A stretch of DNA of 64,000 bases from Coriobacteriaceae bacterium. Lineage in GTDB: Bacteria; Actinomycetota; Coriobacteriia; Coriobacteriales; Coriobacteriaceae. The stretch spans positions 1 through 64,000 of the forward strand of contig CABJFQ010000002.1 in assembly GCA_902364975.1 (NCBI GenBank), written 5' to 3'. This document shows positions 24,648 through 41,209 of this stretch, piece after piece. The number at the start of each line of letters is the position of its first letter. The first letter of the stretch is position 1. The notes beneath the pieces are model-generated. The model ran no database searches. It was not told the DNA's origin and worked only from the letters and a program-made list of their open reading frames with translations. The position numbers were made by a program, and so were the translations under genes.

Positions 24648-24680
24648 GACGGGACTCGCTATGCGAGCCCCGTCTTTTTT
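24648..24680 (+). terminator. Terminator of rplJL
   Basis: Stem GACGGGACTCGC / GCGAGCCCCGTC (one mismatch) with a 3-nt loop and a run of six T, 29 bp after rplL. The rest of the gap up to galU (24681-24932) shows no gene. Confidence 0.9.
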
Positions 24681-24932
24681 GTTTTGGCCTCTCATTCCCA
24701 TTGCTCGGCACGCAGAACACCGTTGTCTTCGCCGTGCCAATCCCGTTACCGCTGGGGCGTAAAATTGCACCATTCGAGCAATAATTTGCGTTGACCTGCT
24801 GAAGAATTGCGTTTGCCTTACGGTGACGTATGTCTCCGGCGGTAAGATACTTCGGTATCGCAATTTGGTCTGCGGCCGCCGTGCCGCACGCATAGGGCGC
24901 ATTCTGCGCCTGCGAAAGGATCCTTGAATAAC

Positions 24933-25841
24933 ATGAAGGCAATCATCCCCGCCGCCGGTCTTGGCACGCGTTTTCTGCCTGGCACTAAGTGCACGCCCAA
25001 AGAGATGTTGCCGGTGCTCGACAAGCCGGTCATTCAGTATGTCGTTGAGGAGGCACTCGACCCCGAGGAGGTCGACGACGCCATCATCGTTACCTCTCCC
25101 GGTAAGCCCGAGCTGCTGAGCTACTTCCAGCCCGATCGCTCGCTCGAGAACCTGCTGCGCGAGCGCGGCAAGAATGCCTATGCCGATGCCGTCGCCCATG
25201 CTGGCGGTATGCCGGTCGACTTCCGTTATCAGTACGAGCCCAAGGGCCTCGGCCATGCTATCCGCTCTGCTGCCGACGCCGTGGCAGGGGAGAACTTCCT
25301 GGTTCTTCTGGGCGACTACGTTGTGCCTAACCGCGACATCTGCGACAAGATGCTCGCCGTTTCCAAAGAGCACGGTGGCGCTTCGGTTATCGCCGTCGCT
25401 GCTTGCTCGCCCGAGGAAGTCAGCCGCTACGGCGTTATCGCCGGCGAGCGCGTGGGTTCGCTCGAGGGCGCCGAGGACGTTGCCGATGGCGAGCCGGGTG
25501 CCGTGTGGCGCATCGGCGGTTTGGTCGAGAAGCCCGCTCCCGAGGCGGCTCCGTCCAACCTGTACATCGTCGGTCGCTACCTGCTGAGCCCGCTGGTCAT
25601 GGACCTGCTGGCCGATCAGCAGGCTGGTAAGGGCGGCGAGATCCAGCTGACCGACGCCATGGCCCGCTCGCTCGACCGCGAGGCCATGTACGCCGTCGTC
25701 ATCGATCCACTTTCGGGCTACGACACCGGCACCCCGTCTGGCTGGATGGCCACCAACGCCCTCATGGCCGCAAGCGATCCTCGCTTTGCTGGCGCCTTCT
25801 GGGACGCCATCGACGAGCGCGGCGGTTTGATGCGCAAGTAA
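24933..25841 (+). CDS. galU: UTP-glucose-1-phosphate uridylyltransferase
   Basis: 302 residues from the ATG at 24933. A TTG at 24924 is also in frame, but it sits only 3 bases from GAAAGGA while the ATG is 12 away, so the start is uncertain. The nucleotide-binding signature AAGLGTRFLPGTKCTPKEMLPV opens the protein; DKPVIQYVVEEAL, LGHAIRSA, LLGDYVV and GGEIQLTDAM follow. It makes UDP-glucose in the cytoplasm for cell-wall polysaccharide, glycolipid and galactose metabolism. Normal length; transcribed alone. Confidence 0.95.
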   Translation: MKAIIPAAGLGTRFLPGTKCTPKEMLPVLDKPVIQYVVEEALDPEEVDDAIIVTSPGKPELLSYFQPDRSLENLLRERGKNAYADAVAHAGGMPVDFRYQYEPKGLGHAIRSAADAVAGENFLVLLGDYVVPNRDICDKMLAVSKEHGGASVIAVAACSPEEVSRYGVIAGERVGSLEGAEDVADGEPGAVWRIGGLVEKPAPEAAPSNLYIVGRYLLSPLVMDLLADQQAGKGGEIQLTDAMARSLDREAMYAVVIDPLSGYDTGTPSGWMATNALMAASDPRFAGAFWDAIDERGGLMRK

Positions 25842-25861
25842 GCCTTCGGTCATCGACATTT

Positions 25862-25894
25862 ACGGGTGCGGACTTCGGTCTGCACCCGTTTTTT
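25862..25894 (+). terminator. Terminator of galU
   Basis: A 12-bp stem ACGGGTGCGGAC / GTCTGCACCCGT around a TTCG tetraloop, then six T. Confidence 0.95.
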
Positions 25895-25916
25895 ATGCGA
25901 GCTACAGCTTAGCCCC

Positions 25917-26086
25917 GGAAAGTGCGACCCATAATTTCGTCGAATTCTGGGATGTGCTTTCCGGTTGGGGCCCCTAGCGGAAACTGCGACCCGGAATTTC
26001 GGCTCAGAATGGGATGTGCTTTCCCAAACAGGGCTCAATCGGAAGCTGCGTCCCAGTTTGGGGCCTCAAAACGGGACGCAGCTTCC
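25917..26086. repeat. Three tandem imperfect palindromes at 62-bp period
   Basis: Units at 25917-25962, 25979-26024 and 26041-26086 are each 46 bp, separated by 16 bp. Each is an imperfect palindrome opening with GGAA and closing with TTCC, with TGCGxCCC in the left half and GGGAxG in the right. The third is the most symmetric (GGAAGCTGCGTCCC with GGGACGCAGCTTCC). Sequence differs between units while symmetry is kept. No repeat-spacer pattern of CRISPR type. Confidence 0.85.
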
Positions 26087-26158
26087 GCTCGATCAACCCC
26101 TCGCCGCCATTCCGCCATTCAACGGCGCGCATCAGCAGCGCTGTTCACAGAAAATATA

Positions 26159-26172
26159 TGAACAGGTGTTCG
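26159..26172. promoter_or_regulatory. LexA-like (SOS) box upstream of rpoB
   Basis: TGAACAGGTGTTCG fits the Gram-positive/actinobacterial LexA pattern CGAAC-N4-GTTCG except for its first base. The core GAACAGGTGTTC has symmetrical GAACA/TGTTC half-sites and sits in AT-rich flanks. It is 180 bp before the rpoB start. Function is unproven. Confidence 0.4.
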
Positions 26173-26249
26173 ATATATACGTATCTACCTGCACCTTTTC
26201 TGTCGAAAATCTTTGCTACTCCAAAAACTCAATCGCGTCAAGGCTTTTC

Positions 26250-26277
26250 TTGCCCAACGGTCGGTACCTGATAAACT
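26250..26277 (+). promoter_or_regulatory. Putative rpoB promoter
   Basis: TTGCCC (26250-26255) and TAAACT (26272-26277) are 16 bp apart, about 70 bp before the rpoB start codon. Confidence 0.5.
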
Positions 26278-26350
26278 ATTAGGTTGCGATAACTGGCGAA
26301 GCTATGCCTCGCCAACCCACCGAGCATTTCCGTGAAGGAGGAAAAACCTG

Positions 26351-29842
<3,492 letters not shown>

Positions 29843-29848
29843 TTGACT

Positions 29849-34327
<4,479 letters not shown>

Positions 34328-34400
34328 TTAGTTCCGCCGTTCTAACGAACGGCGGCGACCTCCGTCGCTGCGCGGTCCCCAGAGCTACAATCTGTCATTC

Positions 34401-34442
34401 AAAAGGCAGGGCATGACCAAAAGGTCAATGCCCTGCCTTTTT
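34401..34442 (+). terminator. Terminator of rpoBC
   Basis: Stem AAAGGCAGGGCAT-GACC / GGTC-AATGCCCTGCCTTT around AAAA, then T-run; 75 bp after the rpoC stop. Confidence 0.9.
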
Positions 34443-34511
34443 CATGCCACCTTGTACGCTCTGGGGACCGCTCGCTTGCGTATGCTCAACCTGTTGCGTT
34501 CCGTTGATCCC

Positions 34512-34548
34512 TTGCCAATAAGGGACAGGTTTATTTTGGTCGGTTTTT
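34512..34548 (-). repeat. CTGTCCC-family hairpin, inverted orientation
   Basis: On the minus strand this reads AAAAACCGACCAAAATAAAC-CTGTCCC-TTATTGGCAA. It has the same loop as 7511-7551 and 36322-36360, but a poorly paired stem. It lies in the 310-bp gap between rpoC and the sigma gene, which holds no gene. Confidence 0.6.
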
Positions 34549-34637
34549 CATGCTTGAATTTGAAACATTTCGCCCGACAAGAGCGTATCTATGGTGAGGG
34601 CCTCATCGAGAACCATTAATGTCACCGGGAGGTGATT

Positions 34638-35156
34638 ATGGAAGAACAAGCTTTTAGACAGGCGGTCGAAGACCACCGGGATGTCGTGTTTCGGATCGCA
34701 TTGACGTATCTGCGTGATCGCGCTGACGCCGACGATGTCGCTCAAGACGTCTTTCTTAAGTTGCTCAAAAGCGACGCGCAATTTGAAAACTGGGAGCATC
34801 TTCGTCGATGGCTTATCCGGGTCACGATCAATGAATGTAAATCTCTCTTTCGAAAGCCATGGAGGCGCGTGGAGGATATTGAGAACCTGGCCGATTCGCT
34901 TTCGACGGCGCAGGAGGAGACCAAGGCGGTCCTGTCAGACGTTATGCGACTTCCGGAGCGATTCCGTATTCCTATCGTGCTCTATTACTATCTGGGCTTC
35001 TCGACTTCAGAAATTGCCGAGTTACTGCATGTGCCAGCCGCGACCGTTCGAACGCGTTTAGCTCGCGGCAGATCGAAGCTCAAGTTCATCCTAGAGGAGG
35101 GCGACCGTGAAATCCAACCAGATCAAGCAGGCCTTCGAGTCCGTCCAAGCCGATAG
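34638..35156 (+). CDS. ECF-type sigma-70 family RNA polymerase sigma factor
   Basis: 172 residues from the ATG at 34638 (GGGAGG five bases upstream). Region 2 is at about 10-75 (YLRDRADADDVAQDVFLKLLKS, the WLIRVTINECKSLFRKPWRR segment). Region 4 is at about 105-155 (LPERFRIPIVLYYYLGFSTS, then EIAELLHVPAATVRTRLARG). It is the second ECF factor of the window. Its last 50 bp overlap the next gene, its presumed membrane partner. Base composition is poorer in G+C than the flanking rpoBC and str genes, hinting at separate acquisition. Target genes are unknown. Confidence 0.87.
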   Translation: MEEQAFRQAVEDHRDVVFRIALTYLRDRADADDVAQDVFLKLLKSDAQFENWEHLRRWLIRVTINECKSLFRKPWRRVEDIENLADSLSTAQEETKAVLSDVMRLPERFRIPIVLYYYLGFSTSEIAELLHVPAATVRTRLARGRSKLKFILEEGDREIQPDQAGLRVRPSR

Positions 35157-36183
35157 CGATCTTGCTGACCGTGTTCTTTATGCCGCTGCTGGCGAGCCGC
35201 TTCGCCGAAAGGGTCACGCGAAGCCTCTGTATGTTGCCGTAATCGGATGTCTTGCCGGAGTGCTGGCGACCGGAGGGGTCGCCTACGCTGTTGTCAATTC
35301 CAGTTATTTTGCCTCTGCCTGGGGAAACCATGGCAACGGAGAGTCCGTTACCTGGACAAATGGCGGCTCGTCGGGGACGAAATATACCTACACCAGAGAG
35401 TTTGGTGATGGTATCGCGCCCCAAAGCCTGGAGGGTGCAGTCCAGAAGGTCAATCTGTCCGTCGAGGGCAACGGCTATACGCTCGACATTCATGAGATGG
35501 CAATCGACGAGAACGGTTGCGGTGCTGTGACGTTTACATTGTCCAATCCGAATGGCGTTAACTACTACAAGCCGGCGGCAGAGCTTGGCGAACTTGTTCT
35601 CTATGGTGAAGAAGAAGGGGGCGTCAGTACACCCAGCATGAACTTCGGCGAGGAATGGGCTGATACACGCTGCACCATTGATAAAGACACATCAAGCGAC
35701 ACGGTCATTAACGGCACGATGTACTTTGCATCTTGGAATCGCGATCGAGATTTACGACATGCGGTCACCTGGAATATCAGTTGGACGGAGGGCAAAGGTG
35801 GGGATGCGAAGGTGATCGAGGTATCGACGCAAGAGTTTAACGTCGGAGCGCACGTCGATACAAAAGAACTCCGCTCTGATGACTCGCCTCTCGAGATCAG
35901 TCCGTTTTCCATCCAGACGCACATCGATGATCTGGGCTATGAAGCAGTTGATCATAAACTGACCGTCAGCTACAAGGATGGATCGGAGCAGATTATCGAA
36001 GATGACGACGCAGGGGCGTACAATTTCTATGTTTCGATGGGACGCAATAGCGGAGAGAACATTTGGGTGCCAACGAAGTTGATTGATGTCGATCAAGTGG
36101 TCTCGGTAACCCTCGAGGGCGCGAGGTACACATCAACGGGGGAGACCGAAACGAAAGTACCCTTTACCATCGTCTATTCGTAA
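35107..36183 (+). CDS. DUF4179-like membrane protein, putative anti-sigma factor
   Basis: 358 residues from a GTG with GAGGAGG upstream. It has a short cytoplasmic N-terminus (residues 1-36), one membrane segment (about 39-62: LYVAVIGCLAGVLATGGVAYAV) and a large external domain with beta-rich repeats (VNLSVEGNGYTLDIHEMAID, then GAVTFTLSNP). The layout parallels the protein at 1882-3012, but sequence similarity is low. The start lies inside the sigma-factor gene (50-bp overlap), implying coupled synthesis of sigma and inhibitor. The anti-sigma role is inferred from this arrangement. Confidence 0.68.
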   Translation: MKSNQIKQAFESVQADSDLADRVLYAAAGEPLRRKGHAKPLYVAVIGCLAGVLATGGVAYAVVNSSYFASAWGNHGNGESVTWTNGGSSGTKYTYTREFGDGIAPQSLEGAVQKVNLSVEGNGYTLDIHEMAIDENGCGAVTFTLSNPNGVNYYKPAAELGELVLYGEEEGGVSTPSMNFGEEWADTRCTIDKDTSSDTVINGTMYFASWNRDRDLRHAVTWNISWTEGKGGDAKVIEVSTQEFNVGAHVDTKELRSDDSPLEISPFSIQTHIDDLGYEAVDHKLTVSYKDGSEQIIEDDDAGAYNFYVSMGRNSGENIWVPTKLIDVDQVVSVTLEGARYTSTGETETKVPFTIVYS

Positions 36184-36188
36184 GGTCT

Positions 36189-36217
36189 AGGCCGCTTCCC
36201 AAGAGGGGAAGCGGCCT
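36189..36217 (+). terminator. Terminator of second sigma operon
   Basis: A 12-bp perfect stem AGGCCGCTTCCC / GGGAAGCGGCCT plus TTTT, 5 bp after the stop codon. Confidence 0.92.
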
Positions 36218-36321
36218 TTTTAGCGTTAAATGGGCGGTTAGATTGAACGCTATTTGTCTGATTCTCGGAAGAACGTGGCAAATGGATGCGGATCACCGTG
36301 AAGAGCGGCGTTTTCCCAGAT

Positions 36322-36360
36322 AAAACCGACCAAAATAAACCTGTCCCTTTTTGGCAGGTA
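36322..36360 (+). repeat. CTGTCCC-family hairpin
   Basis: AAAACCGACCAAAATAAACC followed by TGTCCCTTTTTGGCAGGTAA. The loop is identical to 7511-7551; stem pairing is partial (CCGACC against GGCAGG). It lies between the terminator and the long inverted-repeat element. Confidence 0.65.
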
Positions 36361-36381
36361 ACGTTGCCCTGACGAGCACGT

Positions 36382-36522
36382 CGGATCCCCGGCCCGGGCG
36401 GCACAGGGGTTAAGTTTGTCGCGAGTTCCGCACGCAAAGGAAAGCACTTAATGTGCTTTCCGTCTTGCGCAGGACTGTAGAGCAGCAAACTTAAACGGCG
36501 GGCCGCCCGGGCCGGGGATCCG
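36382..36522. repeat. Long inverted-repeat element with conserved core, copy 2
   Basis: Arm 36382-36402 (21 bp) is exactly complementary to 36502-36522, with inner pairing of TTAAGTTT (36410-36417) to AAACTTAA (36487-36494). The core contains GCGAGTTCCGCACGCAAAGG, the hairpin GGAAAGCAC-TTAAT-GTGCTTTCC (36439-36461) and CTTGCGCAGGACTGTAGAGC. The core is nearly identical to copy 3; the arms are unrelated. It lies 205 bp before rpsL. Confidence 0.88.
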
Positions 36523-36605
36523 CCAGCGCGCACAGGAGGGGATTCCTTTTGTGTAGGCTTTGCGGAAATGTGCCAATTTTGGGATACGCCCGGCGGCGTG
36601 GTCTG

Positions 36606-36634
36606 TTGACGGCACAGCTAACGCCACGTATCCT
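36606..36634 (+). promoter_or_regulatory. Putative rpsL (str operon) promoter
   Basis: TTGACG (36606-36611), 17-bp spacer, TATCCT (36629-36634). GGATACG (36582-36588) and CGTATCC (36627-36633) form an inverted pair around the -35 box. GGATACGCCCG recurs before rplC, and in the variant GGACACGCCCG before rplB. Confidence 0.7.
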
Positions 36635-36727
36635 ATCGAACTGCGTGTTTCGTAGGGGGATGCTGACCCCTCGATTCAAGCCGTTGCACTTTACAGAAAG
36701 CTGGAATCATTCGAGAAGGAGTACGCT

Positions 36728-37105
36728 TTGCCTACTATTAACCAGCTGGTTCGCCAGGGCCGTCGTTCCGTGCCCAAGAAGTCCAAGAACGCTGCTCTGC
36801 AGCACAACCCCCAGAAGCGCGGCGTGTGCACCCGCGTCTTCACCACGAGCCCCAAGAAGCCGAACTCGGCTCTTCGTAAGGTTGCCCGTGTTCGCCTTGT
36901 CAACGGCATCGAAGTTACTGCTTACATCCCGGGTGAGGGCCACAACCTGCAGGAGCACTCCATCGTGCTCGTCCGCGGCGGTCGTGTCCGTGACCTCCCT
37001 GGTGTCCGTTATCACGTCATCCGTGGCGCCTACGACGCTGCTCCGGTCCAGAACCGTATGCAGGCCCGTTCCAAGTACGGTGCTAAGCGCCCCAAGGCTA
37101 AATAA
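36728..37105 (+). CDS. rpsL: 30S ribosomal protein S12
   Basis: 125 residues from a TTG with AAGGAG six bases upstream. Canonical S12: [11 protein letters not shown], the decoding-centre segment [13 protein letters not shown] (usually [13 protein letters not shown]) and [17 protein letters not shown]. It takes part in codon-anticodon proofreading and is the site of streptomycin-resistance changes. First gene of the str operon. Confidence 0.98.
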   Translation: MPTINQLVRQGRRSVPKKSKNAALQHNPQKRGVCTRVFTTSPKKPNSALRKVARVRLVNGIEVTAYIPGEGHNLQEHSIVLVRGGRVRDLPGVRYHVIRGAYDAAPVQNRMQARSKYGAKRPKAK

Positions 37106-37179
37106 GCCAGATAACGTTTTGATACTTTCGCCGTGTGCCGTCTTGAGCGCCGCACGGTAGACACTTAAGGAGATTTCAC

Positions 37180-37653
37180 ATGCCGCGTCGTGCAGCAGCT
37201 AATCGTCGTGAGGTTCAGCCTGACGCCGTTTACAACAACCGCCTGGTGACTCAGCTCATCAACAAGGTCCTTCTTGACGGCAAGAAGGCCACCGCTGAGC
37301 GCATCGTTTACACCGCTTTCGAGATCGTTGCCGAGAAGTCCGAGGGTGGCGACGCTCTCGCTACCTTCAAGAAGGCTATGGACAACGTCAAGCCCACGCT
37401 CGAGGTTAAGCCCAAGCGTGTCGGTGGCGCTACCTATCAGGTCCCGATGGAGGTCAACTCCCGTCGTTCCACCGCTCTGGGTATCCGCTGGATCGTCAAC
37501 TTCTCCCGCGCTCGCAAGGAGAAGACCATGGCCGAGCGTCTCGCCAACGAGATCCTCGACGCCTCCAACGGCCTGGGCGCTTCCGTCAAGAAGCGTGAGG
37601 ACGTCTTCAAGATGGCCGAGGCCAACCGCGCGTTCTCTCACTATCGTTGGTAA
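37180..37653 (+). CDS. rpsG: 30S ribosomal protein S7
   Basis: 157 residues, AAGGAG upstream. Canonical S7 ([20 protein letters not shown], then [24 protein letters not shown] and RALGIRW-like TALGIRWIV). A primary 16S-binding protein that organises the head of the small subunit and contacts the E-site tRNA. Between rpsL and fusA, as in most bacteria. Confidence 0.98.
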   Translation: MPRRAAANRREVQPDAVYNNRLVTQLINKVLLDGKKATAERIVYTAFEIVAEKSEGGDALATFKKAMDNVKPTLEVKPKRVGGATYQVPMEVNSRRSTALGIRWIVNFSRARKEKTMAERLANEILDASNGLGASVKKREDVFKMAEANRAFSHYRW

Positions 37654-37672
37654 GTTAAGGTAAGGAACTAAC

Positions 37673-39772
37673 ATGGCTAAGCCTAAGTACAAGCTTTCCG
37701 ATACCCGTAACATCGGCATCATGGCTCACATCGATGCCGGTAAGACCACCACGACCGAGCGTATTCTTTACTACACCGGTAAGACCCACAAGATCGGTGA
37801 GGTCCATGAGGGCGCTGCCACCATGGACTGGATGGTTCAGGAGCAGGAGCGCGGCGTAACCATTACCTCCGCTGCTACCACCTGCTTCTGGAACAAGGAC
37901 GGCAAGGACTACCGCATCCAGATCATCGACACCCCGGGCCACGTTGACTTCACCGCCGAGGTCGAGCGCTGCCTGCGCGTCCTCGATGGCGCTGTCGCCG
38001 TCTTCGACGCCGTTGCCGGCGTTCAGCCTCAGTCTGAGACCGTTTGGCGTCAGGCTTCTACCTTCAACGTTCCCCGCATCGCCTTCATCAACAAGTATGA
38101 CCGCGTGGGCGCTGACTTCTTCAACGCTATCGAGACCATGAAGGATCGTCTCGACGCTAACGCCGTGGCCGCTCAGGTCCCGATGGGCGCCGAGGACAAC
38201 TTCTGGGGCGTCATCGACCTGGTCACCATGACCGCATGGGACTTCAAGGCCGACGAGAAGGGCATGACCTACCCCGAGCCGATGGACGAGATCCCGGCTG
38301 AGTTTGCCGATATCGCTGCCACCAAGCGCGAGGAGCTCCTCGACGCTGCTGCCAGCTTTGACGACGAGCTCATGGAGAAGATCCTCATGGAGGAGGACTT
38401 CACCGTCGAGGAGCTCAAGGCCGCTCTGCGCAAGGGCGTTCTGGCCAACGAGCTCAACCTCGTCTTCGTGGGCTCCGCCTACAAGAACAAGGGCGTTCAG
38501 GAGCTGCTCGACGCTGTCGTCGACTACCTGCCCAGCCCGCTTGACGTCGAGGCCGTCACCGGTACCGATCCGGACACCGGCGAGGAGATCGAGCGTCATC
38601 CTTCCTTCGACGAGCCCTTCTCCGGCCTGGTCTTCAAGATCATGACCGACCCGTTCGTCGGTAAGCTCACCTACGTCCGCGTTTACTCCGGCCGTGCCGA
38701 GTCCGGCTCCTACGTGGTCAACGCTTCCAATGGTCAGCGCGAGCGCCTCGGCCGCATCCTCGAGATGAACGCCGCCGAGCGTATCGACCGTGACGACGCT
38801 GCCGCCGGCGACATCGTCGCTTGCGTCGGCTTCAAGAACTCCACCACCGGTGACACCCTGTGCGCCGAGGGCAAGGAGATCGTCCTCGAGAAGATCGAGT
38901 TCGCTAAGCCCGTTATTGACGTTGCCATCGAGCCCAAGACCAAGGCCGAGCAGGACAAGATGTCCCTGGCTCTGACCAAGCTCGCCGAGGAGGACCCGAC
39001 CTTCCAGGTGTCCACCAACCACGAGACCGGCCAGACCATCATCGCCGGCATGGGCGAGCTGCACCTCGAGATCATCGTCGACCGTCTGCTCCGCGAGTTC
39101 AAGGTTGACGCTAACGTCGGTAAGCCCCAGGTTGCCTACCGCGAGACCGCTGGTCACGACGTCGAGAAGGCTGAGGGCAAGTTCGTCCGTCAGTCCGGCG
39201 GTCGCGGTCAGTACGGCCACGCCGTCATCAAGCTCGAGAAGATGGAGGAGGGCTTCGGCTACGAGTTCGTCAACGCTATCGTCGGCGGCGTCGTGCCCAA
39301 GGAGTACATCCCGTCCATCGACAAGGGCATCCAGGAGGCCCTGAACACCGGTGTTATCGCCGGCTTCCCGGTCCTCGACGTTAAGGTCACCCTGTTCGAC
39401 GGTTCTTACCACGAGGTCGACTCCTCCGAGGCCGCCTTCAAGATCGCCGGTTCCATGGCTATCAAGGACGCCCTCAAGAAGTCCGACCCGCAGCTGCTCG
39501 AGCCGATCATGGCTGTCGAGGTCGAGACTCCCGAGCAGTACATGGGCGACGTTATGGGCAACCTCTCCGGTCGCCGCGGCAAGATCGAGGGCATGGAGGA
39601 TCGCAAGAACAGCAAGCTCATCCGTGCCAAGGTGCCGCTGGGCGAGATGTTCGGTTACGCTACCGACCTTCGCTCCCAGACCCAGGGCCGTGCATCCTAC
39701 ACGATGCAGTTCGACTCTTATGAGCCCGCGCCCAAGTCCATCGTGGACGAGGTCATGAGCAAGAACGCCTAA
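37673..39772 (+). CDS. fusA: Elongation factor G
   Basis: 699 residues. GTPase motifs: G1 [13 protein letters not shown]2 [12 protein letters not shown]3 DTPGHVDF, G4 NKYD. The G4 motif is usually NKMD in EF-G; Tyr at the variable position still fits NKxD. Domains II-V follow at normal length ([17 protein letters not shown] near the end). It drives translocation on the ribosome. The next gene is rpsJ. The tuf gene that often follows fusA is absent here. Confidence 0.98.
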   Translation: MAKPKYKLSDTRNIGIMAHIDAGKTTTTERILYYTGKTHKIGEVHEGAATMDWMVQEQERGVTITSAATTCFWNKDGKDYRIQIIDTPGHVDFTAEVERCLRVLDGAVAVFDAVAGVQPQSETVWRQASTFNVPRIAFINKYDRVGADFFNAIETMKDRLDANAVAAQVPMGAEDNFWGVIDLVTMTAWDFKADEKGMTYPEPMDEIPAEFADIAATKREELLDAAASFDDELMEKILMEEDFTVEELKAALRKGVLANELNLVFVGSAYKNKGVQELLDAVVDYLPSPLDVEAVTGTDPDTGEEIERHPSFDEPFSGLVFKIMTDPFVGKLTYVRVYSGRAESGSYVVNASNGQRERLGRILEMNAAERIDRDDAAAGDIVACVGFKNSTTGDTLCAEGKEIVLEKIEFAKPVIDVAIEPKTKAEQDKMSLALTKLAEEDPTFQVSTNHETGQTIIAGMGELHLEIIVDRLLREFKVDANVGKPQVAYRETAGHDVEKAEGKFVRQSGGRGQYGHAVIKLEKMEEGFGYEFVNAIVGGVVPKEYIPSIDKGIQEALNTGVIAGFPVLDVKVTLFDGSYHEVDSSEAAFKIAGSMAIKDALKKSDPQLLEPIMAVEVETPEQYMGDVMGNLSGRRGKIEGMEDRKNSKLIRAKVPLGEMFGYATDLRSQTQGRASYTMQFDSYEPAPKSIVDEVMSKNA

Positions 39773-39832
39773 GTTCGAGCTCCCTGTTACGTAATCCGCG
39801 AGAACGTCTCTCGCACTCTTTGGAGGTTTAAG

Positions 39833-40141
39833 TTGGCTACCCAGAAGATCCGCATTCGCCTCAAGGGCTATGATCACGAGGTCGTCGATCAGTCCGCGAA
39901 GCTTATCGTTGAGACCGCTCAGAAGACCGGCGCTCGCGTTTCCGGTCCTGTCCCCCTGCCCACCGAGCGCAACCTGTACACGGTTATCCGCTCGCCGCAC
40001 GTGAACAAGGACTCCCGTGAGCAGTTCGAGATGCGCACCCACAAGCGCCTCATCGACATCCTCGACCCCACCTCGGGCACTGTTGATTCGCTCATGCGTC
40101 TCGACCTCCCCGCTGGCGTCGACATCGACATCAAGCTCTAA
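39833..40141 (+). CDS. rpsJ: 30S ribosomal protein S10
   Basis: 102 residues from a TTG with GGAGG six bases upstream. Canonical S10/Nus[55 protein letters not shown]. It serves in the small-subunit head and in antitermination. It ends the str operon here, with a strong terminator just after. Normally it opens the S10 operon, but rplC is 14 kb away in this window. Confidence 0.98.
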   Translation: MATQKIRIRLKGYDHEVVDQSAKLIVETAQKTGARVSGPVPLPTERNLYTVIRSPHVNKDSREQFEMRTHKRLIDILDPTSGTVDSLMRLDLPAGVDIDIKL

Positions 40142-40162
40142 GCGATATCGCTCATAGCTTAC

Positions 40163-40199
40163 AGAGCCCCGCTGTCATAACGGCAGCGGGGCTCTTTTG
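40163..40199 (+). terminator. Terminator of the str-rpsJ operon
   Basis: A 12-bp perfect stem AGAGCCCCGCTG / CAGCGGGGCTCT, followed by TTTGTTTT. Confidence 0.95.
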
Positions 40200-40256
40200 T
40201 TTTGAATGGTGGCCTTGGGGCCCAGGTAATGCGGCCGAATGGGTGGCTATGGCGCC

Positions 40257-41033
40257 TTATTTACCCATGGGACGCAGCGATGCCTCCTCAAAATGGAAGG
40301 ATCGTAAGTCGCCTTCCGTCTCGATGCACGCTCGACCAAAGTCATCGACGGTTTTAAAGATGCCTCGCGCCAGCTCGTCCCCAGCGGGGGAGCGGGCGAT
40401 AACGTGCTCCCCAATCCAATTGAGGTGAGCGATATATTCGCTGTGGACGGGCGCGAGCGGTCCGGCGTCTTCTTCCATGGCGTTGAGACGCTCTGCCCAC
40501 GCATCTACAGCGTCTATAACTGCGTGATAGACCTCATCGAGGAGCATGTCGACAGCAGGAACGTTCTCGTTAAGGTCCGAGAGACCGATTGCCGGCAGGC
40601 CGCCATCGGGCACCTCTTGGGGCGCATAGTTCACATTGACGCCAATGCCACATACGGCGAAAGGTTTGCCTTCGTTATCGCGTGCGGCCTCGACCAGAAT
40701 GCCGCCGAGTTTGCGTTCACGCGCGACCAGGTCGTTGGGCCATTTGAGGCCAATATCGTTTGCAAGACCCTGTTTTTCGAGCGCCTCGAGCACCGCTAGG
40801 CCGCTGACGGCGGCAAGACCAGAGAACTTTGCAGGATTAACGCATGGGCGCAGGACAATCGAAAGCAATAAGTTGCCGACGGTTGAGTCCCACTTGTGCC
40901 CGCGCCGGCCACGTCCTGCTGTTTGAGCCCGGGCGGCAAGTCCTGTGCCGTGCGGCGCTCCTTGTTTTCCTGCTTCGAGCAGGTCATCGTTGGTCGATCC
41001 GGTTACGTCGACTATCGTTAATTTGGCATCCAT
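40257..41033 (-). CDS. birA: Biotin-[acetyl-CoA carboxylase] ligase
   Basis: 258 residues from the ATG at 41033 (AAGGAGG eleven bases upstream). Catalytic domain motifs: TGSTNDDLLEAG, ARAQTAGRGRRGHKWDS (the GRGRxxR adenylate loop), LKWPNDLVARERKLGGILVE. There is no N-terminal helix-turn-helix, so it is a group I ligase without the repressor function of E. coli BirA. It attaches biotin to the Lys of AccB, encoded in the divergent fab/acc operon. Minus-strand, sharing an intergenic control region with fabH. Confidence 0.94.
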   Translation of the reverse strand: MDAKLTIVDVTGSTNDDLLEAGKQGAPHGTGLAARAQTAGRGRRGHKWDSTVGNLLLSIVLRPCVNPAKFSGLAAVSGLAVLEALEKQGLANDIGLKWPNDLVARERKLGGILVEAARDNEGKPFAVCGIGVNVNYAPQEVPDGGLPAIGLSDLNENVPAVDMLLDEVYHAVIDAVDAWAERLNAMEEDAGPLAPVHSEYIAHLNWIGEHVIARSPAGDELARGIFKTVDDFGRACIETEGDLRSFHFEEASLRPMGK

Positions 41034-41126
41034 TATGGCTGCCACCTCCTTAATGAATAAGTGAATAACGCAATGGTCTCGAGAGATAGACACAATGTGA
41101 AGCCTTTGTCGCATTTGGACAATTTA

Positions 41127-41146
41127 ATGTTAACACGTCAACAACG
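41127..41146. promoter_or_regulatory. Duplicated operator-like site 1 (birA-fabH)
   Basis: ATGTTAACACGTCAACAACG contains the pseudo-palindrome GTTAACACGTCAAC (GTTxACxxGTxAAC). It is repeated with one change at 41175-41194. It lies near the -35 region of a possible fabH promoter (-10 TATCCT, 41159-41164). Confidence 0.55.
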
Positions 41147-41174
41147 ACAAAATTGCGCTATCCTCTCTTGGTCG

Positions 41175-41194
41175 ATGTAAACACGTCAACAACG
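41175..41194. promoter_or_regulatory. Duplicated operator-like site 2 (birA-fabH)
   Basis: ATGTAAACACGTCAACAACG, 19 of 20 bases identical to site 1 and 48 bp downstream, just before the AAAGGAGG of fabH. Two sites flanking the -10 box suit repression of the fab/acc operon. Confidence 0.55.
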
Positions 41195-41209
41195 CAAAGG
41201 AGGTTAGTG

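Noticed and set aside
25917..26086. Regularly spaced repeats suggestive of a CRISPR array
   Set aside because: Units are 46-bp palindromes that differ from each other, with 16-bp spacers, only three copies and no cas genes.
37655..40042. A 795-codon minus-strand frame opposite fusA and rpsJ
   Set aside because: Same codon-bias shadow effect; no ribosome-binding site or recognisable motif.
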